Part shown: piece after piece, positions 24,642-32,404 of the stretch | How the letters are laid out: each line of letters opens with the position of its first letter | Position numbering within the stretch: position 1 is the first letter of the stretch | Assembly: GCA_937925095.1 (NCBI GenBank) | Contig: CALEXX010000063.1 | Coordinates: 1 to 32,404 of the forward strand | Origin: an uncultured Leptotrichia sp. | Lineage (GTDB): Bacteria > Fusobacteriota > Fusobacteriia > Fusobacteriales > Leptotrichiaceae | Reading direction: 5' to 3' | Length of the DNA stretch: 32,404 nt | Notes under the pieces: model-generated | Told to the model about the DNA's origin: nothing | What the model saw: the letters and a program-made list of their open reading frames with translations, nothing else | Databases searched by the model: none | Position numbers and translations under genes: made by a program

Positions 24642-25805
24642 GTGAAAAGTGAAGTAAAAGAAAATAGAGTTGATTTTTCATTGATAAGATATTCCCAATG
24701 CTGGGAAGATACGGAGGTTTTACTGGAAAGTCTTAATATACAGGAAAATGATATATGTTTTGGAATACTGTCAGCAGGAGATAATGTATTTTCCATGCTT
24801 TCAGAAAATCCAAAGAAAGTAGTGGCACTTGATATAAGTTTTCCGCAAATAGCGCTTGCTAAAATAAAAATGGAAGTTTTTAACAGCCTGTCATATGAAG
24901 AAATACTTGAGTTCATGGGAGTTACAAAATCTGACAGAAGAATTGAAATGTATGACAGGATAAGAGAAAATCTTGATAAAGAAGTGAAGGAATACTGGGA
25001 TTTTAACAGAGAATCAATTGAAAACGGAATAATTCATACAGGAAAATTTGAGAAGTTTTTTAAAATTTTCAGGGAAAAAATACTTCCTTTCGTGCATAGT
25101 AAAAAACGTGTAGAAAAACTTCTTGAAAAGAAATCCGGGCAGGAAAGAATGGAGTATTACAATAAGTATTGGAATAATTTCAGATGGAAACTGATGTTTA
25201 AGCTATTCTTTTCAAAATATATAGTTGGGAAACTGGGAAGAGATAAGGAATTTTTCAGATATGCAGAAAAAAATATTTCTGAAGAAATGAAGGAAAGAAG
25301 CAGATACGCCCTCTGTGAGCTGAATCCATATGAAAATCCTTATATTAACTATATTCTGACGGGAAATTACCGTAAGGATTGTCTCCCTTATTTTCTGAGA
25401 AAAGAAAATTTTGATAAAATCAGAAAAAATCTTCATAAGGTGGAAATTATACAAAGTTCTGTTGAAGAATATCTGGATAAGATTGATTATAAAATAAATA
25501 AATTTAACTTAAGCGATATATTTGAGTATATGTCAGCTGAAAATTACAGCAAATTAATGGAAAAAATTTATGACAACGCTGAAGACAATGCCTTACTGGC
25601 ATACTGGAACCTAATAGTTGAAAGAAATTCAGAAAAACTTGCTTATAAAGAGACAGATAGTGAAATAGCAGTTACCGGAAAAGAAAAAAATATGAAAAAA
25701 TTCGAAAGAATGAAGGAACTTGATAGTAGACTTCACAAAAGGGATATGACATTTTTCTATACAGATTTTGTAGTGGAAAAGGTGATAAAAAATGGAAATA
25801 ATTAA
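24642..25805 (+). CDS. DUF3419/BtaA-like S-adenosylmethionine:lipid 3-amino-3-carboxypropyl transferase
   Basis: A 387-residue protein of the DUF3419/BtaA family (BtaA is ~410 residues). In betaine-lipid synthesis BtaA joins the aminocarboxypropyl group of S-adenosylmethionine to diacylglycerol, giving a homoserine ether lipid. Marks: YSQCWEDTEVLLE (17-29), the SAM-binding loop ILSAGDNVFSM (42-52, family form SGGDNxL) and VVALDISFPQIALAKIK (60-76). GTG start at 24642 with GGAGG at 24629-24633. No BtaB N-methyltransferase gene is next to it, so the product is probably not the usual trimethylated betaine lipid. Its end overlaps the next gene by 14 bases, suggesting coupled translation. Confidence 0.78.
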   Translation: MKSEVKENRVDFSLIRYSQCWEDTEVLLESLNIQENDICFGILSAGDNVFSMLSENPKKVVALDISFPQIALAKIKMEVFNSLSYEEILEFMGVTKSDRRIEMYDRIRENLDKEVKEYWDFNRESIENGIIHTGKFEKFFKIFREKILPFVHSKKRVEKLLEKKSGQERMEYYNKYWNNFRWKLMFKLFFSKYIVGKLGRDKEFFRYAEKNISEEMKERSRYALCELNPYENPYINYILTGNYRKDCLPYFLRKENFDKIRKNLHKVEIIQSSVEEYLDKIDYKINKFNLSDIFEYMSAENYSKLMEKIYDNAEDNALLAYWNLIVERNSEKLAYKETDSEIAVTGKEKNMKKFERMKELDSRLHKRDMTFFYTDFVVEKVIKNGNN

Positions 25806-27123
25806 AATTATACTAGTTCTAGTGGCTTTTATACTATTTTTTCTTCTGCTTAACAAACTTGAAAAAAGTGAAAAACTTAATTCAGAATTTATAAGGAAGA
25901 TTTTGCATATAGGTTCAGGAATTGGAGGCTTGACTCTTCCTTTTATCTTTGAAAGAAAAAGTTCAGTTATAATACTTGGGGTAGTATTTCTTGTATTGCT
26001 CGTCTCCATAAGGGTTATGAAACATAAGGTGACAGGATTTAAAAAGGTGCTGGAAACAAAAAATAGAAAAACTTTCGGAGATATATACTTTATTATGAGT
26101 ATTTTGGGCTTATGGCTTGTTTCAAGTGATAATAAGGTAATGTATGCTCTTCCACTTATAATTCTGATGTTTTCTGATGCATTCGCTGCTCTTATAGGGG
26201 AATTTTATAGCAAATACAAATTTAATACAGGATTTGGAACAAAGTCAATAGAAGGTTCAGTAACATTTTTTCTGACAACATACTTCATATGTATAAATTT
26301 TTTTCTATTTTTCAGTGATATTGGAAGTATAAACATTGTGCTAGTTTCTTTACTGTTAAGCATTCTTACAATGATTCTTGAAATTATTTCATGGAATGGT
26401 CTGGACAATCTTTTTGTACCATTTTTTGTATATATGTTTCTGAGGCTGAACCTTTATTTGCCTGAAAAAGAGCTTATGTATAAATTTTGGGTAATAGTAA
26501 TACTTTTTGTAATTATAATATTAAACAGGAAAAAGACAACACTTACAAGGGTGGCACAGACTGCAAGCTTATTCTTTCTTTATATAATCATGATAATGGG
26601 AGGAATAAAATGGCTTGTACCACCTCTTATTATGTATCTAGGATATTACCATATTACTCCTAAGGTTGAAGGACAGGTCAAAGATTCACTGAAGGGGCTT
26701 CTGACAATTGCCTTTACTACATCCATATGGCTTGCATTAAGTATAGTAATGGATAAGGATAAATTATTTCTAATTTATATATTTTCCTTTTCACTGCATT
26801 TTGGAATTATAAATTTAATAAGAGACAATGCAGGAAATATAAACAGGGAAACATTCAGGATGAAATTTCTGATGGGAAGTATAGGAAAGGCTCTGCTTTT
26901 CTTCATAATAAATTATATTATTTTATCTAGAATTTTGGATTTTAAAATGCTGGCAGGAGTAATAGTTCTAATATTTGCGGGAATATTTGCATATGAAACA
27001 GTTATGAAAATATATTATATGATTGAAAAGGAAAAGGAACTTAGCGGAGAAACAAAAGTCTTTATAACTTCCGGAATAGTTTTCTGCTATTCAGTGGTAC
27101 TGCTTGGGATAGGAATGTTATAG
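25792..27123 (+). CDS. Membrane CTP-dependent lipid/polyprenol kinase-like protein with C-terminal membrane extension
   Basis: A 443-residue protein, nearly all hydrophobic, with about 12 or more membrane spans. The N-terminal half carries phytol/dolichol kinase and CDP-DAG synthase-like motifs: RKILHIGSG (35-43), FSDAFAALIGE (127-137) and FGTKSIEGSVTFF (148-160). In related proteins these bind CTP and phosphorylate a long-chain alcohol or diacylglycerol. Such kinases are usually ~200-300 residues; the C-terminal ~220 residues (from ~225) are a second membrane block with no motif I recognise, so it may be a fusion. It overlaps the BtaA-like gene by 14 bases. The substrate is unknown. Confidence 0.75.
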   Translation: MEIIKIILVLVAFILFFLLLNKLEKSEKLNSEFIRKILHIGSGIGGLTLPFIFERKSSVIILGVVFLVLLVSIRVMKHKVTGFKKVLETKNRKTFGDIYFIMSILGLWLVSSDNKVMYALPLIILMFSDAFAALIGEFYSKYKFNTGFGTKSIEGSVTFFLTTYFICINFFLFFSDIGSINIVLVSLLLSILTMILEIISWNGLDNLFVPFFVYMFLRLNLYLPEKELMYKFWVIVILFVIIILNRKKTTLTRVAQTASLFFLYIIMIMGGIKWLVPPLIMYLGYYHITPKVEGQVKDSLKGLLTIAFTTSIWLALSIVMDKDKLFLIYIFSFSLHFGIINLIRDNAGNINRETFRMKFLMGSIGKALLFFIINYIILSRILDFKMLAGVIVLIFAGIFAYETVMKIYYMIEKEKELSGETKVFITSGIVFCYSVVLLGIGML

Positions 27124-27264
27124 ATAAAGAAATATCGAAGAGTAAAATTGTAATAAAAATTTTGAAAAATTCAAAAATAGGATTAGAAATATTAAGTATG
27201 AAAATTATAAATTATATTTTAAATGAGTTTCACAAAAAACTTAAAAGAAAGCAGCTGATAATAT

Positions 27265-28263
27265 ATGAAAATAAAAAGATATAAAGAAATTAAGGAATAT
27301 ATTACGGACAATAATGTCTCTCAGGAAGAAACGCAGAAAATAATGATAGAACGTCCATCAGAAATAGTAGTTATACATAATGAAAATTATGAAATGGCGG
27401 GGAGTTTAAATTTATGGCATAATCGGCCAGACTTCAATGGGAAAAAAACATCATATATAGGAAATGTAAATATATTTGAAAAATATAGAAAAGATGAAAA
27501 AAATATTTTCAATGAAATATTTGAAAGCCTTAAAAAAGAAGGAATAGAAACAATAATAGGGCCTTTAAATGGGACTACATGGAATACATATAGATACGTA
27601 ACTGAAAAAGGAAATGGAAGAAGATTTTTACTTGAACCGTGGAATGAAGATTATTATGTATCATTGTTTGAAGAAATTGGTTTTAAACATTTGGCAGAGT
27701 ATATTTCCACAGTAATGGAAGGTATGAATTCTGAGGGAAGAAAAAATCTGAATAAAAAAATGGAAAGGCTGAAAAAATTCGACTATTATAGGGATATAAG
27801 GATAGAATCAGCTGAAGGTAAGGATTTACTTACAGTTTTAAATGATGTTTACAATCTGACAGTGGAATCTTTTAAAAATAACTTTCTATATTCTGAACTG
27901 GAAAGGGAAATATTTTTAAAGATGTACATGAGCTATGAAGATAAAATTGTAAAAAAATTTTTTAAAATGCTTTATCTTAAAGATGAACTTATTGGTTATG
28001 TATTTGGAATACCTGATTATACAGAACTTGGATATAAAGGGAAAATAGAGACAATGATTCTTAAAACAATAGCTGTTTCTCCTGTATATAATGGAAAAGG
28101 AATGGGGTATATTCTTATAAATTCTCTTGTTGAAGAGGCAGAAAAGGAAGGATATGAAAATGTCATATACGCATTGATGCATGAAAGCAATATATCTAAA
28201 AATATAGGGTTACAGCTGGGGCACATGCTAAGAAGATATACTTTATTTATAAAGGAACTATAA
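27265..28263 (+). CDS. GNAT-family acyltransferase (two-domain)
   Basis: A 332-residue soluble protein. The C-terminal ~130 residues show a GNAT fold: DELIGYVFGIPDY, then KTIAVSPVYNGKGMGYILIN (267-286), with the NGKGMG pyrophosphate-binding turn, and an ending HESNISKNIGLQLG. The N-terminal part has IIGPLNGTTWNTYRYV (97-112), seen in some larger GNAT-like proteins, so it may be a tandem, partly degenerate GNAT. A 141-base gap without a clear terminator separates it from the kinase-like gene, and the ribosome binding site is weak. Next to an acyl-activating ligase it may acylate an amine of the pathway lipid, for example the amino group added by the BtaA-like enzyme (inference). Confidence 0.8.
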   Translation: MKIKRYKEIKEYITDNNVSQEETQKIMIERPSEIVVIHNENYEMAGSLNLWHNRPDFNGKKTSYIGNVNIFEKYRKDEKNIFNEIFESLKKEGIETIIGPLNGTTWNTYRYVTEKGNGRRFLLEPWNEDYYVSLFEEIGFKHLAEYISTVMEGMNSEGRKNLNKKMERLKKFDYYRDIRIESAEGKDLLTVLNDVYNLTVESFKNNFLYSELEREIFLKMYMSYEDKIVKKFFKMLYLKDELIGYVFGIPDYTELGYKGKIETMILKTIAVSPVYNGKGMGYILINSLVEEAEKEGYENVIYALMHESNISKNIGLQLGHMLRRYTLFIKEL

Positions 28264-28292
28264 AAATATCAGAATATTTTGAAAGGTGAAAT

Positions 28293-29831
28293 ATGACAAT
28301 AATAAGTAAAATGAAGGAACTGAGGGAGAAATATCCTGAAAGAACTGCACTAATAGATGAAAAAAAAGGTAATAAGATTACCTTTAGCGAATTTGATGAC
28401 AAATCTGACAGAATATATTCCTATTTAAAGGAGAAAAAATTCAGAAAGAGAGATAAAGTTGTAGTTTTTGTTCCTATCGGAATAGAATTTTATCTTATTC
28501 TGACAGCTATATTTAAAATGGGATTGCAGGCTGTGTTTATCGATCCGTATGCAGGTATTGAGCATATAAACAGATGCTGTGAAATGATTTCCCCTGAAGG
28601 AATAATTGGAAGTGGAAAAACTCTTTTAAAGGGATTTTTTCTAAAAGGTATAAGAAAAATCGGTAAAAAAATCAACTATGAAAAAATAATAGAAGAATCT
28701 GAAAAAACAAAGATTACAAATAATATAGAGTATGAGGAAATAGATGAAAATACACCTGCACTTATTAGTTTTACTAGTGGAAGTACAGGATTTCCTAAAA
28801 TTATAATGAGAACGCATGGATTTTTGCTTGGCCAGCATAATGTACTTGAAAAAAATCTGAAATTTCAGGAAGGAACAGCGGTGTATTCCTCCTTTCCAAT
28901 ATTTCTGCTTTCCCATATGGCTGCGGGAGCGACTGTGTTTATTCCTGACATAAACTGGGAGAAACCTTCTGAATCAAAATTTCAGGATATTGTACAGTGT
29001 ATAAGGAAAAATAATATAGAAAATATTATTCTTCCTCCTGTAATTTTTGAAAATATTACCGAGTGCTGTAAAAAAGATGGGATACAGCTGAATAATGTTC
29101 AGAAAGTATACACTGGTGGAGCACCTGTATTTCCACGGCTTATGGAGAAAATCAGAAAAACATTTATAAATGCGGAGATCAACGCATTATATGGAGCCTC
29201 AGAAGCAGAACCAATATCAAGGCTAAATTTTAAAGATATAACAGAAGATGATATTAAAAGTATGAAAAATGGTAATGGTCTTCTTGCAGGAAAAATAGTT
29301 GAAGGATTGGAACTTAAAATAGAAGAAATACAGGTAAAGGAACTGGATAGAAATTTTGCAGAAGAAAATAACAATGTAGAAATTAATTCAGAAGTTAGAG
29401 GAGAAATACTTGTAAAGGGTGAAAATGTAGTAAATGGATATTTAAATGTTCAAAAAAATCCTGATGAAAAATGGCATAGAACAGGAGATATGGGGTATAT
29501 TAATAGTAATGGCCAGTTAGTATTACTAGGAAGAGTTAAAGGTAGGATACAGATTGGAGAAAAGATTTACTATCCCTTTGCAGTGGAAACCGCATTTTCC
29601 TTTTGTGAAATTCTCAAAAAATCAGTACTGACTTCAAAAAATGGAAAACTTTATCTTCTTGTTGAAAGAAATTCAGAATATAGAGGAAATTTATTGAAAA
29701 ATACTGAAATTTTAGAACTGAAGAAAAAATTTGAAATATTTAAAATTATTGAAACTGAAATTCCTATGGATAAGAGGCATAACAGCAAGACGGACTATAA
29801 GAAGCTGGAAGAGATAGTTGAAAAACTTTAA
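28293..29831 (+). CDS. Class I adenylate-forming enzyme (AMP-binding, OleC-like)
   Basis: A 512-residue enzyme that activates a carboxylic acid as its adenylate. Core motifs in order: SFTSGSTGFPK (159-169, phosphate loop), YGASEAEPIS (A5 region), HRTGDMGYINSNGQLVLLGR (A7-A8), and a C-terminal MDKRHNSKTDYKKL with the catalytic-type lysine at K499. The 'RHN-K' ending resembles OleC-type beta-lactone synthetases and their relatives more than standard acyl-CoA ligases (inference from memory). The partners OleA, OleB and OleD are not in the window. It starts 30 bases after the GNAT gene with a GAAAGGTGA site. It may supply the acyl group used by the GNAT enzyme. Confidence 0.82.
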   Translation: MTIISKMKELREKYPERTALIDEKKGNKITFSEFDDKSDRIYSYLKEKKFRKRDKVVVFVPIGIEFYLILTAIFKMGLQAVFIDPYAGIEHINRCCEMISPEGIIGSGKTLLKGFFLKGIRKIGKKINYEKIIEESEKTKITNNIEYEEIDENTPALISFTSGSTGFPKIIMRTHGFLLGQHNVLEKNLKFQEGTAVYSSFPIFLLSHMAAGATVFIPDINWEKPSESKFQDIVQCIRKNNIENIILPPVIFENITECCKKDGIQLNNVQKVYTGGAPVFPRLMEKIRKTFINAEINALYGASEAEPISRLNFKDITEDDIKSMKNGNGLLAGKIVEGLELKIEEIQVKELDRNFAEENNNVEINSEVRGEILVKGENVVNGYLNVQKNPDEKWHRTGDMGYINSNGQLVLLGRVKGRIQIGEKIYYPFAVETAFSFCEILKKSVLTSKNGKLYLLVERNSEYRGNLLKNTEILELKKKFEIFKIIETEIPMDKRHNSKTDYKKLEEIVEKL

Positions 29832-29850
29832 AGTAAAAAAGGAGAAATAA

Positions 29851-30900
29851 ATGAATCAAAGTAGTATAAATTCAAAAAAATCAATGACTGAAAATATAAA
29901 AAACTTAAAAATATATCTGAATGAGAGGTTCCCATTAGGAAAAAACTCATTTTTTGTACTGATTTTTACTTTGTCAGGATATATTTTTACAGGATTACTC
30001 TATAATTCAAAAATTATAAAACCAAATTTCTTAAAAGAAATCGATATAATACCAATGCCCTGGTATAAATTGCTTTCCTTATTTATCATAATATTCATGT
30101 TTTTCTTTCAGCTGAGAATTACAGATGAATTTAAGGATTATGAAGAAGATTTAAAATATAGGCCTTACAGACCTGTTCAAAGAGGAATAATTTCCTTAAA
30201 AGCATTGGGGAAAATTGGAATTGTAACTATTATAATACAAATAATTCTTGCACACGTTATAAATCCTAAATTAATTTATTTCATGCTATTGGTGTGGGTT
30301 TATATGTTTCTAATGACAAAGGAATTCTTTATAAAGAACTGGCTAACAGAAAGAATTTTAATTTATGCTTTCTCCCATGTTGTAATAATGATGTTTATTA
30401 CCCTTGTTATAGTAAAAGGGACAGGGTATATTTTACAGCATCATTTTTCAGAAACATTGTATTTATCACTAGAAAAATACGAAAAAAATATTTTTACAGG
30501 ATTGATTCCTCTTTTTGCACTAAATTATTTAAACGGAATTGTCCTGGAAATTGGAAGGAAAACTAGAAAGAGTGATGAAGAAGAAGATGGAGTACAGACA
30601 TATAGCAAACTGTGGGGAAGAGAAAAGGCAGTGTTTATATTGTGCATACTTTATGCAATTGAATACATCCTTGTTCTTTTTGGAATTTTAAATATAAATA
30701 AGGAATACTTCTTAGCAGGACAACTTATATTAACTATAACATTAGCATTGTCAGTATACTTTATGATAAAATTTTTAAAAAAAGATTTAACAGGGAAAAT
30801 ACCGGAAAACACATCGGGACTGTGGATACTGTTATCCAGCATGAATTTGGGCTTGATTCAATATATAGTTTTTTATGTGTTAAATCTATTGAAAAGTTAG
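29851..30900 (+). CDS. UbiA-family prenyltransferase-like membrane protein
   Basis: A 349-residue membrane protein with about eight to nine spans. The first aspartate-rich motif is DEFKDYEED (D92, D96, D100), followed by RPYRPVQRGIISLKAL, the classic UbiA pattern that binds Mg-prenyl diphosphate. The second is around SDEEEDGVQTYSKLWGRE, matching the 'D-x-x-E-G-x-x-TY-x-x-x-x-G' region of UbiA relatives. It would attach an isoprenoid chain to an acceptor within the membrane. Ubiquinone and menaquinone genes are not nearby, and Leptotrichia is fermentative, so a quinone role is unlikely. An AAAGGAG site sits 20 bases after the ligase gene. Last gene of the run; the gapA promoter overlaps its end. 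Confidence 0.8.
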   Translation: MNQSSINSKKSMTENIKNLKIYLNERFPLGKNSFFVLIFTLSGYIFTGLLYNSKIIKPNFLKEIDIIPMPWYKLLSLFIIIFMFFFQLRITDEFKDYEEDLKYRPYRPVQRGIISLKALGKIGIVTIIIQIILAHVINPKLIYFMLLVWVYMFLMTKEFFIKNWLTERILIYAFSHVVIMMFITLVIVKGTGYILQHHFSETLYLSLEKYEKNIFTGLIPLFALNYLNGIVLEIGRKTRKSDEEEDGVQTYSKLWGREKAVFILCILYAIEYILVLFGILNINKEYFLAGQLILTITLALSVYFMIKFLKKDLTGKIPENTSGLWILLSSMNLGLIQYIVFYVLNLLKS

Positions 30901-30917
30901 AAGAATTATGATATACT
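30889..30917 (+). promoter_or_regulatory. Promoter of gapA
   Basis: TTGAAA (30889-30894) and TATACT (30912-30917) have a 17-base spacer, and TG one base before the -10 makes it an extended -10. The -35 lies inside the last codons of the UbiA-like gene. The leader is about 55 bases. Confidence 0.75.
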
Positions 30918-30977
30918 CAACATGTGATAAAATATATTAATTATTAATATATAAATTTTTTAGGAGGTAATAGGAAT

Positions 30978-31985
30978 ATGGCAGTTAAAGTAGCAATTAA
31001 TGGATTTGGAAGAATAGGAAGATTGGCATTAAGATTAATGGCAAACGATCCAGAATTTGATGTAGTTGCAATTAACGACTTGACAGATGCGGCAATGTTA
31101 GCACACCTGTTCAAATATGACACAGCACAAGGAAGATTCAATGGGGAAATCGAAGTTAAAGAAAACGCTTTCGTAGTAAATGGAAAAGAAATCAAAACTT
31201 TTGCAGATGCAGACCCTGAAAACTTACCATGGGGACAATTAGGAGTAGATGTAGTTCTTGAATGTACAGGATTCTTCACTTCTAAAGAAAAAGCTGAAAA
31301 ACATATTAAAGCAGGAGCTAAAAAAGTAGTTATATCAGCACCTGGATCAGGAGATATGAAAACAGTAGTATTTAATGTAAACAATGAAATTCTTGATGGA
31401 ACAGAAACTGTATTATCAGCAGCTTCTTGTACAACTAACTGTTTAGCACCAATGGCTAAAGTATTACAAGATAACTTTGGAATTGAAGCAGGATCAATGA
31501 CAACTATCCACGCTTATACAGGAGACCAAAATACATTAGATGCACCACATAGAAAAGGTGACTTCAGAAGAGCAAGAGCAGCAGCTGCAAATATAGTTCC
31601 TAACACAACTGGAGCAGCAAAGGCTATTGGATTAGTAATACCTGAATTAGCAGGAAAACTTGATGGGGCAGCTCAAAGAGTACCAGTTCCTACAGGATCA
31701 TTAACTGAATTAATCTCAATTTTAGGTAAAAAAGTTACTAAAGAAGAAGTTAACGCAGCTATGAAAGCAGCTTCAAATGAATCATTCGGATATACTGAAG
31801 AACCATTAGTATCTTCTGATATAGTTGGAATTCACTATGGATCATTATTTGATGCAACTCAGACAAAAGTAATCGAAAGTGGAGACAAACAATTAGTTAA
31901 AACAGTTTCTTGGTATGACAATGAAATGTCTTACACAGCTCAATTAGTAAGAACATTGAAATACTTTGTTGAACTTGCAAAATAG
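30978..31985 (+). CDS. gapA: Glyceraldehyde-3-phosphate dehydrogenase
   Basis: A 335-residue glycolytic enzyme that oxidises glyceraldehyde-3-phosphate with NAD+ and phosphate. The NAD fold has GFGRIGR (10-16), the catalytic motif SAASCTTNC carries Cys151, and HAYTGDQNTLDAPH and the closing SWYDNEMSYTAQLVRTL are standard. The length is normal. Asp33-34 (NDLTD) after the second strand fits NAD rather than NADP use. A strong AGGAGG sits before the ATG, it has its own promoter and terminator, and the codons look more uniform than those of the preceding lipid genes. All this fits a highly expressed single gene. Confidence 0.97.
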   Translation: MAVKVAINGFGRIGRLALRLMANDPEFDVVAINDLTDAAMLAHLFKYDTAQGRFNGEIEVKENAFVVNGKEIKTFADADPENLPWGQLGVDVVLECTGFFTSKEKAEKHIKAGAKKVVISAPGSGDMKTVVFNVNNEILDGTETVLSAASCTTNCLAPMAKVLQDNFGIEAGSMTTIHAYTGDQNTLDAPHRKGDFRRARAAAANIVPNTTGAAKAIGLVIPELAGKLDGAAQRVPVPTGSLTELISILGKKVTKEEVNAAMKAASNESFGYTEEPLVSSDIVGIHYGSLFDATQTKVIESGDKQLVKTVSWYDNEMSYTAQLVRTLKYFVELAK

Positions 31986-32008
31986 TAAATAAAAGTTATT
32001 AAATATAG

Positions 32009-32046
32009 TAGCTGTTCTAAAATATTAGGACAGCTATTTTCTTTTT
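32009..32046 (+). terminator. Intrinsic terminator of gapA
   Basis: A 12-bp stem (32009-32020 with 32025-32036, one wobble) with loop AATA is followed by TTTTCTTTTT. Confidence 0.9.
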
Positions 32047-32077
32047 ATACATTATAATAAGCAATAAAAGTAATTAA

Positions 32078-32105
32078 TTGAAATGTAGAAAAAAGTAATT
32101 ATAAA
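32078..32105 (+). promoter_or_regulatory. Candidate upstream rRNA promoter
   Basis: TTGAAA (32078-32083) and TATAAA (32100-32105) are 16 bases apart. Tandem promoters are common before rRNA operons, but A/T-rich DNA gives such matches by chance. Confidence 0.35.
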
Positions 32106-32198
32106 AAAATTCAAATTATTTAACAACGTTCTATCTCTTTAAAATAATGAGATTCAAATGACGTTAAATGTTATTTATAAAAAAATTGAAAAAAGTTA

Positions 32199-32228
32199 TT
32201 GACAAGGCGGGGTAAAATTTGATAGAAT
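32199..32228 (+). promoter_or_regulatory. Main rRNA operon promoter
   Basis: A consensus TTGACA (32199-32204), an 18-base spacer containing GGCGGGG, and TAGAAT (32223-32228). An A/T-rich tract lies directly upstream. The start would be near 32235, about 115 bases before mature 16S. Confidence 0.75.
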
Positions 32229-32350
32229 AATTTTTGTCAACTGCGGGAGTGGTTGAGAGGACAATGGAAGACATGAATAAAAAGAGGAAGAAAAAATAAG
32301 ACGGAAGAAGCATCGATAAATTGATAAAAAATAAGGTGAAAAGAAATAGT

Positions 32351-32404
<54 letters not shown>

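Larger units (their letters stand above)
31986..32350. other. 365-base region between gapA and 16S rRNA: terminator, tandem promoters, leader
   Basis: After the gapA terminator come a candidate upstream promoter (32078-32105), an A/T-rich stretch that could act as an UP element, a strong promoter (32199-32228) and a ~115-base purine-rich leader. The leader includes a tRNA-like fragment (32243-32260). A boxA antitermination element is not obvious. Confidence 0.6.

Overview
The window comes from an AT-rich chromosome of a fusobacterium, most likely Leptotrichia or a close relative. The evidence is a large autotransporter with the Leptotrichia/Fusobacterium-type N-terminal domain next to an OmpA-type gene, A/T-rich codon use, strong AGGAGG-type ribosome binding sites, and a 16S rRNA gene beginning at the right edge whose first ~50 bases read like Leptotrichia 16S. 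No insertion sequence, prophage or CRISPR array is visible.

Layout. 1-6819: outer-membrane genes, the C-terminal end of an OmpA-family protein and a ~2,084-residue autotransporter, closed by a bidirectional terminator. 6839-13819: a biotin/C4 metabolism block, with biotin-protein ligase (minus strand), ATP-type PEP carboxykinase and a four-gene Na+-pumping oxaloacetate decarboxylase operon (carboxyltransferase, gamma-type subunit, biotin carrier, beta-type subunit). Between pckA and this operon sits a small gene resembling a TenpN-type type III toxin, preceded by a promoter, a predicted pseudoknot RNA and a terminator. 14073-19157: housekeeping genes, namely tRNA-Ser(GGA), a DUF454 membrane protein (minus strand), pheS-pheT and thiamine pyrophosphokinase.

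19158-30900 is the most unusual part. It opens with a 45-bp imperfect inverted repeat, a promoter and a GC-rich perfect 14-bp palindrome in front of a ParA-type ATPase gene. That gene overlaps one for a small protein with a putative helix-turn-helix. After an RluA-family pseudouridine synthase come six co-directional genes: a PEP-synthase/rifampin-phosphotransferase-like enzyme, a BtaA/DUF3419 aminocarboxypropyl transferase, a CTP-dependent lipid-kinase-like membrane protein, a GNAT acyltransferase, an OleC-like adenylate-forming ligase and a UbiA-like prenyltransferase. Together they look like a pathway for an unusual polar lipid that I cannot match to a described one. 30978-32404: gapA with its own promoter and terminator, then the promoter region, leader and first bases of an rRNA operon.

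How the genes may work together. BirA would biotinylate the carrier protein of the decarboxylase. PEPCK running toward oxaloacetate, coupled to the Na+-pumping decarboxylase, would convert PEP to pyruvate while making ATP and exporting Na+. Function calls rest on motifs read by eye; no database search was run.
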